From an uncultured Bacilli bacterium (GTDB lineage: Bacteria; Bacillota_I; Bacilli_A; RF39; UBA660): a stretch of 10,036 nt of DNA. Within the stretch, counting starts at the first letter, position 1. Every line of letters begins with the position of its first letter. The stretch covers positions 1-10,036 of the forward strand of contig CAKOXR010000033.1 in the NCBI GenBank assembly GCA_934130215.1. The letters are read 5' to 3'. Under the pieces are notes generated by a model, which worked only from the letters and a program-made list of their open reading frames with translations, was not told the DNA's origin and ran no database searches. This document shows positions 1 to 6,806 of the stretch, in pieces. Position numbers and translations under genes: made by a program.

Positions 1-78
1 ACAATAACCTGCTTTACTTGTATATCCTGTTTTTAGACCATCTATATAATCATAAAATCTAACTAATTTATTGGTATG
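1..78 (-). pseudogene. D-Ala-D-Ala carboxypeptidase (S11/DacA-type) fragment, 5'-truncated, runs off left edge
   Basis: The minus strand encodes NKLVRFYDYIDGLKTGYTSK, then AGYC up to the window edge. DGLKTGYTxxAGYC is the hallmark of S11 penicillin-binding carboxypeptidases, which trim the terminal D-Ala from peptidoglycan stem peptides outside the membrane; KTG is the third active-site motif. The reading frame opens only after a TAA at 79-81, just before a His codon, and contains no ATG. The signal peptide, the SxxK region and the SxN region that should precede KTG are therefore absent from the 300 bases upstream. I infer a 5'-truncated remnant left by a rearrangement; the rest of the gene lies outside the window. 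Family assignment is firm; whether anything is expressed is unknown. Confidence 0.75.
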
Positions 79-98
79 TTAATATTACTATAGTAAAA

Positions 99-129
99 AT
101 GGTATCATTTTTTAATGAAATGATACCAT
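99..129 (-). terminator. 12-bp perfect hairpin, likely (bidirectional) terminator
   Basis: ATGGTATCATTT (99-110) is the exact reverse complement of AAATGATACCAT (118-129), with a 7-base loop. On the minus strand the stem is followed at once by a short T run (TTTTAC). It could end leftward transcription from the operon side. On the plus strand TGATTTTTAG follows, so it may work in both directions. The stem is AT-rich, so efficiency is uncertain. Confidence 0.5.
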
Positions 130-384
130 GATTTTTAGTTTAAATCAAATAAACATTAATTAATGGAAGTCATCACATGTTATTTATAAAATTGATACAT
201 TACTTTCATATTCTATTATGCTTAATTTTTATTATTATCAATATAAATTCTTTTATTTAATTTATTAATATATTTTTTTCGCTTTCAATATTGAAAACTT
301 TAAAAAAATTATCATTATTGTTTCAGTAGTAATGTTCTCTCTAAGATAATTATATTTTTTTAAAATGCTAAAATGAAGTATATT
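130..384. other. AT-rich non-coding stretch
   Basis: I see no open frame with a ribosome binding site on either strand and no RNA gene signature. It contains a 14-bp palindrome TTTCAATATTGAAA (283-296) that could be an operator, but in DNA this AT-rich it may be chance. The segment lies between the IS end and the truncated carboxypeptidase fragment and is probably rearrangement debris or an old intergenic region. Confidence 0.5.
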
Positions 385-410
385 TGAACTGAACCACAAA
401 AGTTGGACAC
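385..410. repeat. Single terminal inverted repeat of the IS3-type element
   Basis: The 26-base end starts TGAACTGAACC and ends GTTGGACAC, oriented with the element interior towards higher coordinates. No partner copy is visible elsewhere in the window, so target-site duplications cannot be judged. Confidence 0.7.
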
Positions 411-424
411 TTTATAAATAGTTT

Positions 425-655
425 CTAATTAGAGGATTGTAACCTGTAATTTACAGGAGACAATCCTTTTAATTTCTCTTTAATTCTATCATAATTATAA
501 TAATAAATATTCTCATCATCAATTGGACTTATATTATTGTTTATCATATTTATTTTTTCTTTATCTATATCATAAATGACAATTTCATTTTTTTCGCTAA
601 GAAGAACAGATAGAGAAAATTCGACATATCCTGCACCAACAACATATAATTTCAT
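425..655 (-). pseudogene. UDP-glucose/UDP-sugar 6-dehydrogenase N-terminus fused to IS3 transposase C-terminus
   Basis: A 76-codon open frame starts 4 bases after the argS stop. Residues 1 to about 47 (MKLYVVGAGYVEFSLSVLLS, ending NNNISPIDD) match the NAD-binding start of UDP-glucose dehydrogenase-type enzymes, which oxidise C6 of a nucleotide sugar to a uronic acid and are normally about 390-450 residues long. Residues from about 48 on are IS3 transposase C-terminus, so all catalytic parts (Cys nucleophile, sugar-binding domain) are missing. The Rossmann motif is also altered: GxGYVG reads GAGYVE, with Glu at residue 12. The tight spacing to argS suggests it was once the last gene of the operon, supplying an activated sugar acid to the glycosyltransferase further upstream. 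It must now be non-functional as a dehydrogenase; a short chimeric peptide could still be translated. Confidence 0.8.
433..467. repeat. 35-base interrupted palindrome within the IS end
   Basis: AGGATTGT (433-440) pairs with ACAATCCT (460-467), and CCTGTAA (443-449) pairs with TTACAGG (451-457), with a 2+2 internal bulge. It overlaps the last transposase codons (GLSPVNYRLQSS). On the plus strand a T-rich tract follows (TTTTAATTTC). It may act as a terminator that blocks outside transcription from entering the transposase gene, a common arrangement at IS ends. Regulatory function is inferred. Confidence 0.55.
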
Positions 656-659
656 TTTA

Positions 660-2345
660 CTATAATTTTTTAACTGGATTTATCCCTAGAATTTTCATTC
701 CGTTTGATAAAACCGTTTTAGTTGAATTTAATAATGCAAGTCTTGATTGTCTTACTAATTCATCTTCTTCGTTCAATACTGATATATTTTTATAATATCT
801 TGAAAATTTTTGAGCAACATCATATAAATAATTAGTAATAATTACTGATTCTTGAGTATTATATGAATTATTTACAATTTCTGGAAAATCATATAAACTA
901 TTTATTAATGAATATTCTAAATCTTCCTTAAATTTATAAACTTCTTCATCAAAGCCACAATAATTTGCTTTTTCTAAAATAGAATTTATTCTCGCATAAT
1001 TATACAGAAGATAAATAGCTGAATTACCTTGGAAATCTGTTGCTGATTCTAAGTTAAAATTAACTGTTCTTTTTCTATTAACATTTAACATATTATATTT
1101 AATACAAGATGCCGCTAAATCTGCAATTTCATCATCAGATAAGTTTGTTCCTTTTTCTTTAAAAGTCATAGCTAGTTTTTCTTTAGCTTTTTCAATAAAT
1201 TCTTCAAGTAAAACAACTTTACCTTCTCTAGTAGCCATTTTGTCTCCATTTAATAACACAAAATCATATGAAACAAGTTTTGGAGCTGTAAATCCTAGAA
1301 TGTCTAATGTTGCAGCAATTTGTTGCATATAAACTTCTTGATCTTCTCCTAAAACAATAACATTATTATCTTTATTTCTCTCTAATTTTGAAATAGTATA
1401 AGCTATATCTCTTAATGGATATAATGATGTTTTATCTTCCCTAGTAAGAACTAATACTGGTGATTTTGTTGGTATATCGTATCCACTCAAATCAACATAT
1501 AATCTACCATTTTCATCTTCATGTAATTTTCCTTTTTCTTTTAATTGTTCTAATATTTCTGTGGTTTTATTTTCAAAAACAAAATCCGATTCATGTGTAA
1601 ATCTATCCCATTTAATATCCATTTTCTTGAAAATTTCCTGTTGTCCCTCAACACATATATCAGTAATCTTTTTAAATTTATCTCGAACATCTTCATTTCC
1701 GTTTTCTAATTCATGCAAGTAATAGAAAACCTTTTCTTCCACTTCTTTATCTGTTTTACTTATATCATTTATTTCTATATATAATTTTAACATATCACTA
1801 AATGTAATTTTTTCAATATTACCTAATTTTTCTACCCCTACTAATAACATTGAAATTTGTTTTCCAATATCATTTATGAAATAGTTTGCTTCAACATTAT
1901 AGCCTTCAAATTTATATAACCTAACTAAAAAATCACCTATAATACTATTTCTTGATCTACCAATATGTGGTGAAGCATTTGGGTTTATTGATGTATGTTC
2001 AATTAAAAGTTCTTTTCCATTTTCAATTTTATTTGAACCATAATTGTTTTCTTCTGAACTAATAGCTTCTAGTGTTTCTTTTGCCAAAAAATCTCTATTA
2101 ATAGTAAAATTTAAATATGGTCCAATAACCTTTACATCAGAAATAATATCTTCATTCATATTTAATTTTTCTGAAATTACTTTTGCTTTTTCATGTGGAT
2201 TTTTGGCTCCATCTATACTTATAGTAAAACATGGTATAGCAAAATCTCCCATTTCTTCTTTAGGTGGTCTTACAACATCAATATTATCTAGTTTTATACC
2301 AACCTTTTCAATTTCTTCTTTAATGTATTTTTTTAAATCCAACAT
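660..2345 (-). CDS. argS: Arginyl-tRNA synthetase, archaeal-type sequence motifs
   Basis: Class I synthetase that charges tRNA-Arg with arginine using ATP, in the cytoplasm. The 561 residues are full length for the family. The N-terminal Add1-type tRNA-binding domain (EMGDFAIPCF, 31-40) leads into EHTSINPNASPHIGR (116-130), where HIGR is the HIGH motif, then RNSIIGD (132-138) and FINDIG (156-161). KMATREG (369-375) is the KMSKS loop. A DALR-type anticodon-binding domain follows (NYARINSIL onwards), ending KILGI. EHTSxNPxxxxHxGRxRNxIIGD is the pattern I know from archaeal and related ArgRS, unlike the PNxAKPxHVGH.RST form usual in Clostridia and Bacilli. This could therefore be a second, acquired copy, for instance a drug-resistant one. 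The start is supported by GAGGGA 8 bases upstream, and it has its own promoter. No key motif is missing, so it is probably active. Confidence 0.92.
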   Translation of the reverse strand: MLDLKKYIKEEIEKVGIKLDNIDVVRPPKEEMGDFAIPCFTISIDGAKNPHEKAKVISEKLNMNEDIISDVKVIGPYLNFTINRDFLAKETLEAISSEENNYGSNKIENGKELLIEHTSINPNASPHIGRSRNSIIGDFLVRLYKFEGYNVEANYFINDIGKQISMLLVGVEKLGNIEKITFSDMLKLYIEINDISKTDKEVEEKVFYYLHELENGNEDVRDKFKKITDICVEGQQEIFKKMDIKWDRFTHESDFVFENKTTEILEQLKEKGKLHEDENGRLYVDLSGYDIPTKSPVLVLTREDKTSLYPLRDIAYTISKLERNKDNNVIVLGEDQEVYMQQIAATLDILGFTAPKLVSYDFVLLNGDKMATREGKVVLLEEFIEKAKEKLAMTFKEKGTNLSDDEIADLAASCIKYNMLNVNRKRTVNFNLESATDFQGNSAIYLLYNYARINSILEKANYCGFDEEVYKFKEDLEYSLINSLYDFPEIVNNSYNTQESVIITNYLYDVAQKFSRYYKNISVLNEEDELVRQSRLALLNSTKTVLSNGMKILGINPVKKL

Positions 2346-2383
2346 AAAATTCCCTCTTTCACTAACAAAATTTTAATTTGTAT

Positions 2384-2411
2384 ATTATAACGAAAACATA
2401 CCAAAAGTCAA
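2384..2411 (-). promoter_or_regulatory. Sigma-A-type promoter for argS
   Basis: On the minus strand TTGACT (2411-2406) and a perfect TATAAT (2389-2384) are separated by 16 bases. They sit in the 74-base gap between the glycosyltransferase stop and the argS start, leaving a leader of about 30 bases with a GAGGGA ribosome binding site. This is the best promoter match I see in the window. It would let argS be expressed independently of the upstream biosynthetic genes. I see no T-box or other leader structure, and there is little room for one. Confidence 0.7.
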
Positions 2412-2419
2412 TAGTTTTT

Positions 2420-3478
2420 TTATATAAATGTATTAATAATTTCTAACAAACTCTTTTCCCAATTATTTTTGTAATATTTATTTTTAAACTTTATAATTTT
2501 TTTCTTATAGTAAGGTACTTTTCTTATAAATTGTTTTATTTCCTCATCACATATTTTACTCGATATTTTTCCTAAATTGTATTTTTCAATCATCTTAGCA
2601 TTATAATTTTGTTCATATGTACTTAATGGTATTAAATATACTGGTACTTCGATTGAAATTGATTCACTTAATAACTGATGTCCTGCTGTAGATATTAGGC
2701 AAAAAGCATTTTCAAGATCACTTTTAAATTCATTTGAAAAAGTTTTAAAAATAATATTGTTTGAATCAATATTAAATTTTTCTTTCGTATAAATAATTAC
2801 ATTATAATCTGTTATATCTTTTAACGACTTTACAATCTTTTCATAATTATTTGAATTTTCATATGGTGAAAAATATACTAAAATATGATTTTTCTTGTTT
2901 TTCACCTCATTTAATGGAGATATTATTGGTGAAACAATTTTAACACTATCATCTTTTATAGTTATAGGAAAAAAAGATGATATTATTTTATAAGAATATT
3001 TTGGAAAAAAATAATTAATTCTTTTCTTTTCTTCTAAAATAGAAAAATTTTTGATTTTTAGTTCATCTAAATATAGAAATTTTGATTGTTGTTCCATACA
3101 AATTAATGGTATATCTGTTGCATAAGAATATTGAGCAACATTAGGTTCATAATCTGTTATTACTAAGTCTGGCACTCCTGAAAAAGCAGCTTCTACATTC
3201 ATAGAAAATTTTAAAAATCCAGCAAATTGATCTATCTTTACTTCTTGATATTTTTTTATTGAAGTCTCAAAATCAATTCCTTTTGAATTACATGCTATCC
3301 ATGGAATAAAAATTTCTAAAACTTTAAATTTTGGGAATTTATTTTTAAAATAATTAATATTATTATTAGTAGTAGCTATAACTATTTCATGACCATTATT
3401 CATTAGCAAATTAATTACATTTGTTTGTCTGCTTAAATGTCCATTTCCAATTCCACAAATTCCAATCAATATTTTCAT
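2420..3478 (-). CDS. GT-B fold glycosyltransferase (MurG/Glyco_trans_1_3-like)
   Basis: A 352-residue protein resembling cytoplasmic GT-B transferases that move a sugar from a nucleotide donor. It starts KILIGICGIGNGHLSRQ, the Gly-rich loop and GHxxR pattern of the N-terminal acceptor domain in MurG/GT1/GT28-like enzymes. PDLVITDYEP (about 104-113) follows as in that family. The C-terminal donor domain has STAGHQLLSES then VPVYLIPL and EQNYNAKMIEKYNLG, the usual nucleotide-sugar binding region. There is no signal peptide or membrane segment. Its ATG overlaps the upstream S66 peptidase stop (ATGA), so the two are translationally coupled, with GGAG 11 bases ahead. Context suggests it glycosylates the peptide product; the donor may have been a UDP-uronate when the downstream dehydrogenase was intact. 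A polysaccharide or lipid acceptor cannot be excluded from the sequence. Confidence 0.8.
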   Translation of the reverse strand: MKILIGICGIGNGHLSRQTNVINLLMNNGHEIVIATTNNNINYFKNKFPKFKVLEIFIPWIACNSKGIDFETSIKKYQEVKIDQFAGFLKFSMNVEAAFSGVPDLVITDYEPNVAQYSYATDIPLICMEQQSKFLYLDELKIKNFSILEEKKRINYFFPKYSYKIISSFFPITIKDDSVKIVSPIISPLNEVKNKKNHILVYFSPYENSNNYEKIVKSLKDITDYNVIIYTKEKFNIDSNNIIFKTFSNEFKSDLENAFCLISTAGHQLLSESISIEVPVYLIPLSTYEQNYNAKMIEKYNLGKISSKICDEEIKQFIRKVPYYKKKIIKFKNKYYKNNWEKSLLEIINTFI

Positions 3479-4449
3479 TCAAAATAAGTCTCCACAACAT
3501 GTTTATCATCTTTATTCTTTGTTACTTTTATAATTGAACCGTTTATTAATGTATGTACCGGATCTGTATGTCCAATATCTGTATTTATATAAATTGGAAT
3601 ATATAAATCAAATAGATTATAATTAATTGCATCTTTTAGTGTTGTTCCTGTATAATTAATTTCATTTTCAATTCTTCCAAATAAAATAGCTTTACAACTA
3701 ACAAACCATCCTGCATTTTTAAATTGCCACATTGTTCTTAATATGTCTTCATTTGTCATTTCTGCCACGTCAAAATACCAAACTATACCATCTTCTTGAT
3801 ATTTTTTTATAAACTTTTTAACACAATCATATTTTGTTCCTATTATATCCTTTAAAGAATCTAAGCATCCGCCTATAAGCCTTCCATTAAATTCTTTTTC
3901 TTTTGTTATACATTCCCATGGTTGTTCTACTTTATCATCGTCTATTTTATACCCATATTCAATTTGCTTTGGTGTTTTTCCATTTAAAAATTCAATGTTA
4001 TTTTTTAACATTAATTCTGGTAAACTATCATCGCCAAATGATTTTGCATTAAAACTATATACTGTGGCAATATCCAATTTAGTTGTTATATAAAATAACA
4101 AGGGTGTAATATCAGATTGTCCCTGTATCCACTTTGTATTTTTTTTCAATTGATTAAAATCTATTAAATTCATAATTTGAATTAAATAGTCTCCGCCTGA
4201 ACATGCAATCAATGCTTTTAATTTTTTGTTTTTTATTGCATTGTCAAATTCAACCGATCTATTAAATGCAGATGAGCTAACTCCATTTTCAGTATTTCTT
4301 ACATATTGGTCTTCGATTACAGTGTATCCATAATCATTTAATTTTTCTATTCCCTTTTCAAATTTTTTCAACTTTTTACTTTTTACACCATTTGAAGGTG
4401 ATATGATTCCTATTGTATCACCTTTTTTTATTTTTTCTGGATAAATCAT
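3475..4449 (-). CDS. S66 family serine peptidase (LD-carboxypeptidase / MccF-like)
   Basis: A 324-residue protein of usual S66 length. The family uses a Ser-Glu-His triad to cut L,D-amide bonds in murein peptides (LdcA) or, in MccF, the bond between the terminal residue and nucleotide of processed microcin C, giving self-immunity. KKGDTIGIISPSNG (8-21) is the family N-terminus. The nucleophile elbow is GQSDIT with Ser112, the likely acid is Glu230 (FDVAEMTNE), and His294 lies in DIGHTDP. FNGRLIGGCLDSL (187-199) is also typical. No signal peptide is present, so it is cytosolic like MccF. Its ATG overlaps the previous stop (ATGA), with AAGGAG 8 bases ahead. In this setting immunity or maturation by cleaving a modified peptide is more likely than murein recycling, but sequence alone cannot separate MccF from LdcA activity. 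Confidence 0.88.
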   Translation of the reverse strand: MIYPEKIKKGDTIGIISPSNGVKSKKLKKFEKGIEKLNDYGYTVIEDQYVRNTENGVSSSAFNRSVEFDNAIKNKKLKALIACSGGDYLIQIMNLIDFNQLKKNTKWIQGQSDITPLLFYITTKLDIATVYSFNAKSFGDDSLPELMLKNNIEFLNGKTPKQIEYGYKIDDDKVEQPWECITKEKEFNGRLIGGCLDSLKDIIGTKYDCVKKFIKKYQEDGIVWYFDVAEMTNEDILRTMWQFKNAGWFVSCKAILFGRIENEINYTGTTLKDAINYNLFDLYIPIYINTDIGHTDPVHTLINGSIIKVTKNKDDKHVVETYFE

Positions 4450-5780
4450 TTCCTCAACTCCTTTATTTTTTCTTTCTTTCTATATCCTAGTCTATCTAAA
4501 CACTTAATCAAAAATTTCTTATATAATCCTTGTATATTATAATATTTTCCCTTGTTAGTTTCATATTCATTTACTATATTAATCAAATATTTATAAAAAT
4601 TACTCTGATTACCCATTTCAATAGATCTATTTAAATTATAACAAACTAATGACATTTTATAAATTAAATCATTGCCTGATTTTATGTTTTTTTTATTATT
4701 TAATTCATCTATACTAGTAACAACATTAGTAAATATTTTAATATTATTTTTATTTTTATTTAATTTATCATAATCAATAATTGTATCATTACTATTAATG
4801 ATCATTAATATTTTTAATAAATCTTGATAATCAATATTATCGTTGTTTATTTTTAAATTATTTTTTTCAATAAATTCATTTAATTTTTCAGACCATGAAT
4901 TAATATTACGTTCATCAGCATTCCTACATATTTCATATGTTAAAAATCTACTTCTTAAATCATAATTTTCTTTTAGCAACTTTTCTACTTTTAATACATG
5001 AGTACTTTGGTTTGCACCTATGATATTAAATAATACATCATTACTATTATCTAAAATTGAATTAATAAACATTAATTCTTGCAACGAATATTTTAATTCA
5101 CCATTTTCTTTTAATTCATCTATAAAATTTGGATTATTTTTTAATGATTTATATAATTTTTGATTTGAATATAATTTTGACTCAATTAAAAATTCTTTTG
5201 GAACTAATCTTAATTGATTTAAAAATGCAGAAATTTGTTTTAAAGCTGATAAATCATATTCTTCTAATTTTCTTAAAATATCACTAGATATATTATTGTT
5301 AACAAGCATCACAAATAATTCATCAGCTGTCGTGTTTATGTGATTTTTTTCAATGAAATCTTTTAATGATTTTAGACTTATGTCTCCAAAACCATAAAAA
5401 CTTTTGACATTTTGTCCTATCATACTTGTTAAAGAATTTTCTATAACTAAATTTCTTACTTGCGCCAATTTAGGAATACATTTATGTGGATGAGTATCAC
5501 CATATCTAATATAAAAATTGCTATCGTACATTTTTCCATCGTTCATAAAAAACTCAATTTCCTCTATACATTTTGATAGTGGAATTTGAAAATGTGGATA
5601 TCCATTGATAAATTCACAATTTGTAAAAGTTTCTGTGGGATTAGTTATTGAAAATGTACCATCAGAGTACTTTCTTGTATAAATTAAATTTTCATTTGTA
5701 TATAAATGTTTTGACTTAATATACTCTATTAAAGGAGTATTATAAGATAAATATCTATTTTCTTCTGTAGTATATATCAT
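4446..5780 (-). CDS. Degenerate arginyl-tRNA synthetase-like protein, catalytic motifs lost
   Basis: A 444-residue Asn/Lys-rich protein. By eye it follows the ArgRS domain order. Residues 60-135 (GYPHFQI, then HPHK at 97-100, QVRNLVIENSL at 107-117, FYGFGDIS at 128-135) parallel the ArgRS stretch GPYLNF...HIGH...RNxxIGD...GDxG. Residues 219-285 (IDELKENGEL, SLQELMFI, NIIGANQSTHVLKVEKLL, LTYEIC) parallel LKEKGxL...LRDIA...VVGAEQxxHFxQL...VSF. The C-terminus (DLIYKMSL, FYKYLINIVNEY, FLIKCLDRLGY) resembles the DALR anticodon-binding helices. The HIGH sequence is disrupted and the KMSKS loop is replaced by ERNINSWSEK, so amino acid activation looks lost. Its ATG follows the radical SAM stop directly (TAAATG), with an AGAGGAA site. 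It could be a scaffold, a tRNA-binding partner, a peptide-recognition protein or a decoy. Homology is inferred without alignment software. Confidence 0.6.
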   Translation of the reverse strand: MIYTTEENRYLSYNTPLIEYIKSKHLYTNENLIYTRKYSDGTFSITNPTETFTNCEFINGYPHFQIPLSKCIEEIEFFMNDGKMYDSNFYIRYGDTHPHKCIPKLAQVRNLVIENSLTSMIGQNVKSFYGFGDISLKSLKDFIEKNHINTTADELFVMLVNNNISSDILRKLEEYDLSALKQISAFLNQLRLVPKEFLIESKLYSNQKLYKSLKNNPNFIDELKENGELKYSLQELMFINSILDNSNDVLFNIIGANQSTHVLKVEKLLKENYDLRSRFLTYEICRNADERNINSWSEKLNEFIEKNNLKINNDNIDYQDLLKILMIINSNDTIIDYDKLNKNKNNIKIFTNVVTSIDELNNKKNIKSGNDLIYKMSLVCYNLNRSIEMGNQSNFYKYLINIVNEYETNKGKYYNIQGLYKKFLIKCLDRLGYRKKEKIKELRK

Positions 5781-6806
5781 TTAAATTTCCTCTTTACTAT
5801 CATGTTCATTAAATGAAACTGGCATAAATGATATTTCATGATGAACACCTTGTGGGCAATACTTACAATAGTCAAAACAGATATTTTTATATTTATTCAA
5901 ATTTTCTAATTTCATAAACTCATCAATTTCATCATAATTTATTTTATATTGATATTTGCTTTTAAAATATTCATGTCCTGGGCATGGGTCTACTGTTCCA
6001 TTAGGATAAAATGTGAAATGTTTACCACTCCAATGACAATTTTCATTATCTTTATGGTACTGATATAATACTGTTCCATCATTATAATAGTTATCTAATG
6101 ATTTCATAATATTATTTTTTATATTATCGTCCACTACTTTTTTATTAATTATTTCTTTCATCTTCGGAATTATATTGTTTTTAAAGTCATTTATTTCTTC
6201 ACAGCTTAATCTTACTTCTGGCAAATTAATTGCATCTTCTAAATATGACGGCCAAAATAAATTTGTATCGCTATCAATTGCATAATTAAGTAATTGTGGC
6301 ATTTGCTTATAATTATCTTTCATAATTATTGTTTGAATAATAAATATAAATTTATATTTTTTCTTTAACTCTTTTATAACTTCAACCGCTCTCATACTTT
6401 TATCAAAGATAAGTCTGTTTCCTCTTGTTTCAATAATACTATTTTCATCCAATCCATATATTGATAAAACTATTTGATCTAATCCATTTTTTAACCAAGA
6501 TTCTAGGTTTTCTTTTGTAACATTCCAGCCATTTGTATTTATTCTTGTCGCTAATTCATATTTTTTTGCTATTTTTATATAATCATCAATATTTCTTACC
6601 ATGGTTGGTTCTCCACCAGAAATGCAAACATATGAACCATTCAATTTTTTTATATTTTTACATATTTTTTCAAAAACATCTAGATCAAAAATACTATTTT
6701 TTTCATTTTTTAATTTGAAATTTTCTTGTCTATCACGACAACATTTACAATTACCCGGACAACCTGTTGTTAATTTTACAATAAAATTGTAATCTTTATT
6801 CATCAT
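5781..6806 (-). CDS. Radical SAM peptide-modifying enzyme with SPASM/twitch-like C-terminus
   Basis: A 341-residue protein. CPGNCKCC (16-23) supplies the CxxxCxxC motif that binds the SAM-reducing 4Fe-4S cluster, SGGEP (63-67) is the SAM-binding motif, and RINTNGW and LSIYG fit the radical SAM TIM-barrel. The C-terminal part has Cys257, FYPNGTVDPCPG with Cys275, and C310-x3-C314-x2-C317, an arrangement like auxiliary Fe-S clusters in SPASM or twitch domains of RiPP maturases (sactipeptide, ranthipeptide and related enzymes). I see no N-terminal RRE-type domain. It probably modifies the Cys-rich peptide at 9605-9736. The start ATG has AAAGGAGA 6 bases ahead and overlaps the kinase stop by 11 bases; the second ATG, one codon on, is also possible. 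The exact chemistry cannot be told from the sequence. Confidence 0.88.
   Translation of the reverse strand: MMNKDYNFIVKLTTGCPGNCKCCRDRQENFKLKNEKNSIFDLDVFEKICKNIKKLNGSYVCISGGEPTMVRNIDDYIKIAKKYELATRINTNGWNVTKENLESWLKNGLDQIVLSIYGLDENSIIETRGNRLIFDKSMRAVEVIKELKKKYKFIFIIQTIIMKDNYKQMPQLLNYAIDSDTNLFWPSYLEDAINLPEVRLSCEEINDFKNNIIPKMKEIINKKVVDDNIKNNIMKSLDNYYNDGTVLYQYHKDNENCHWSGKHFTFYPNGTVDPCPGHEYFKSKYQYKINYDEIDEFMKLENLNKYKNICFDYCKYCPQGVHHEISFMPVSFNEHDSKEEI

Larger units (their letters stand above)
385..514 (-). mobile_element. IS3-family (IS150-like) insertion sequence remnant, transposase 3' end plus terminal repeat
   Basis: Two signals agree. At 385-410 the plus strand reads TGAACTGAACCACAAAAG followed by TTGGACAC, matching the typical IS3/IS150-group terminal inverted repeat (TG-start, ...AAAAGTTGGACA). 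Directly inside it, the minus strand encodes a peptide ending IYYYNYDRIKEKLKGLSPVN then YRLQSSN and a stop at 425-427. YYN..RIKEKLKGLSPVxYR is the standard C-terminus of the OrfB (DDE) transposase of this family. Only about 27-29 codons of OrfB survive. The rest of the element, including the catalytic residues and the other terminus, is gone. The break at about 511-517 joins the transposase in frame to a sugar dehydrogenase fragment. The remnant cannot move by itself. Confidence 0.8.

Noticed and set aside
283..296. Palindrome TTTCAATATTGAAA as an operator
   Set aside because: A single 14-bp AT-rich palindrome in non-coding DNA away from any promoter is within chance expectation.
2044..2376. 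110-codon plus-strand open frame
   Set aside because: It lies antisense to the 5' part of argS, which has all expected motifs. It has no convincing ribosome binding site, and its composition is what reverse-strand AT-rich coding DNA gives.
2346..2419. T-box or arginine-responsive leader upstream of argS
   Set aside because: The gap is only 74 bases and already holds the promoter; there is no specifier stem or T-box sequence.
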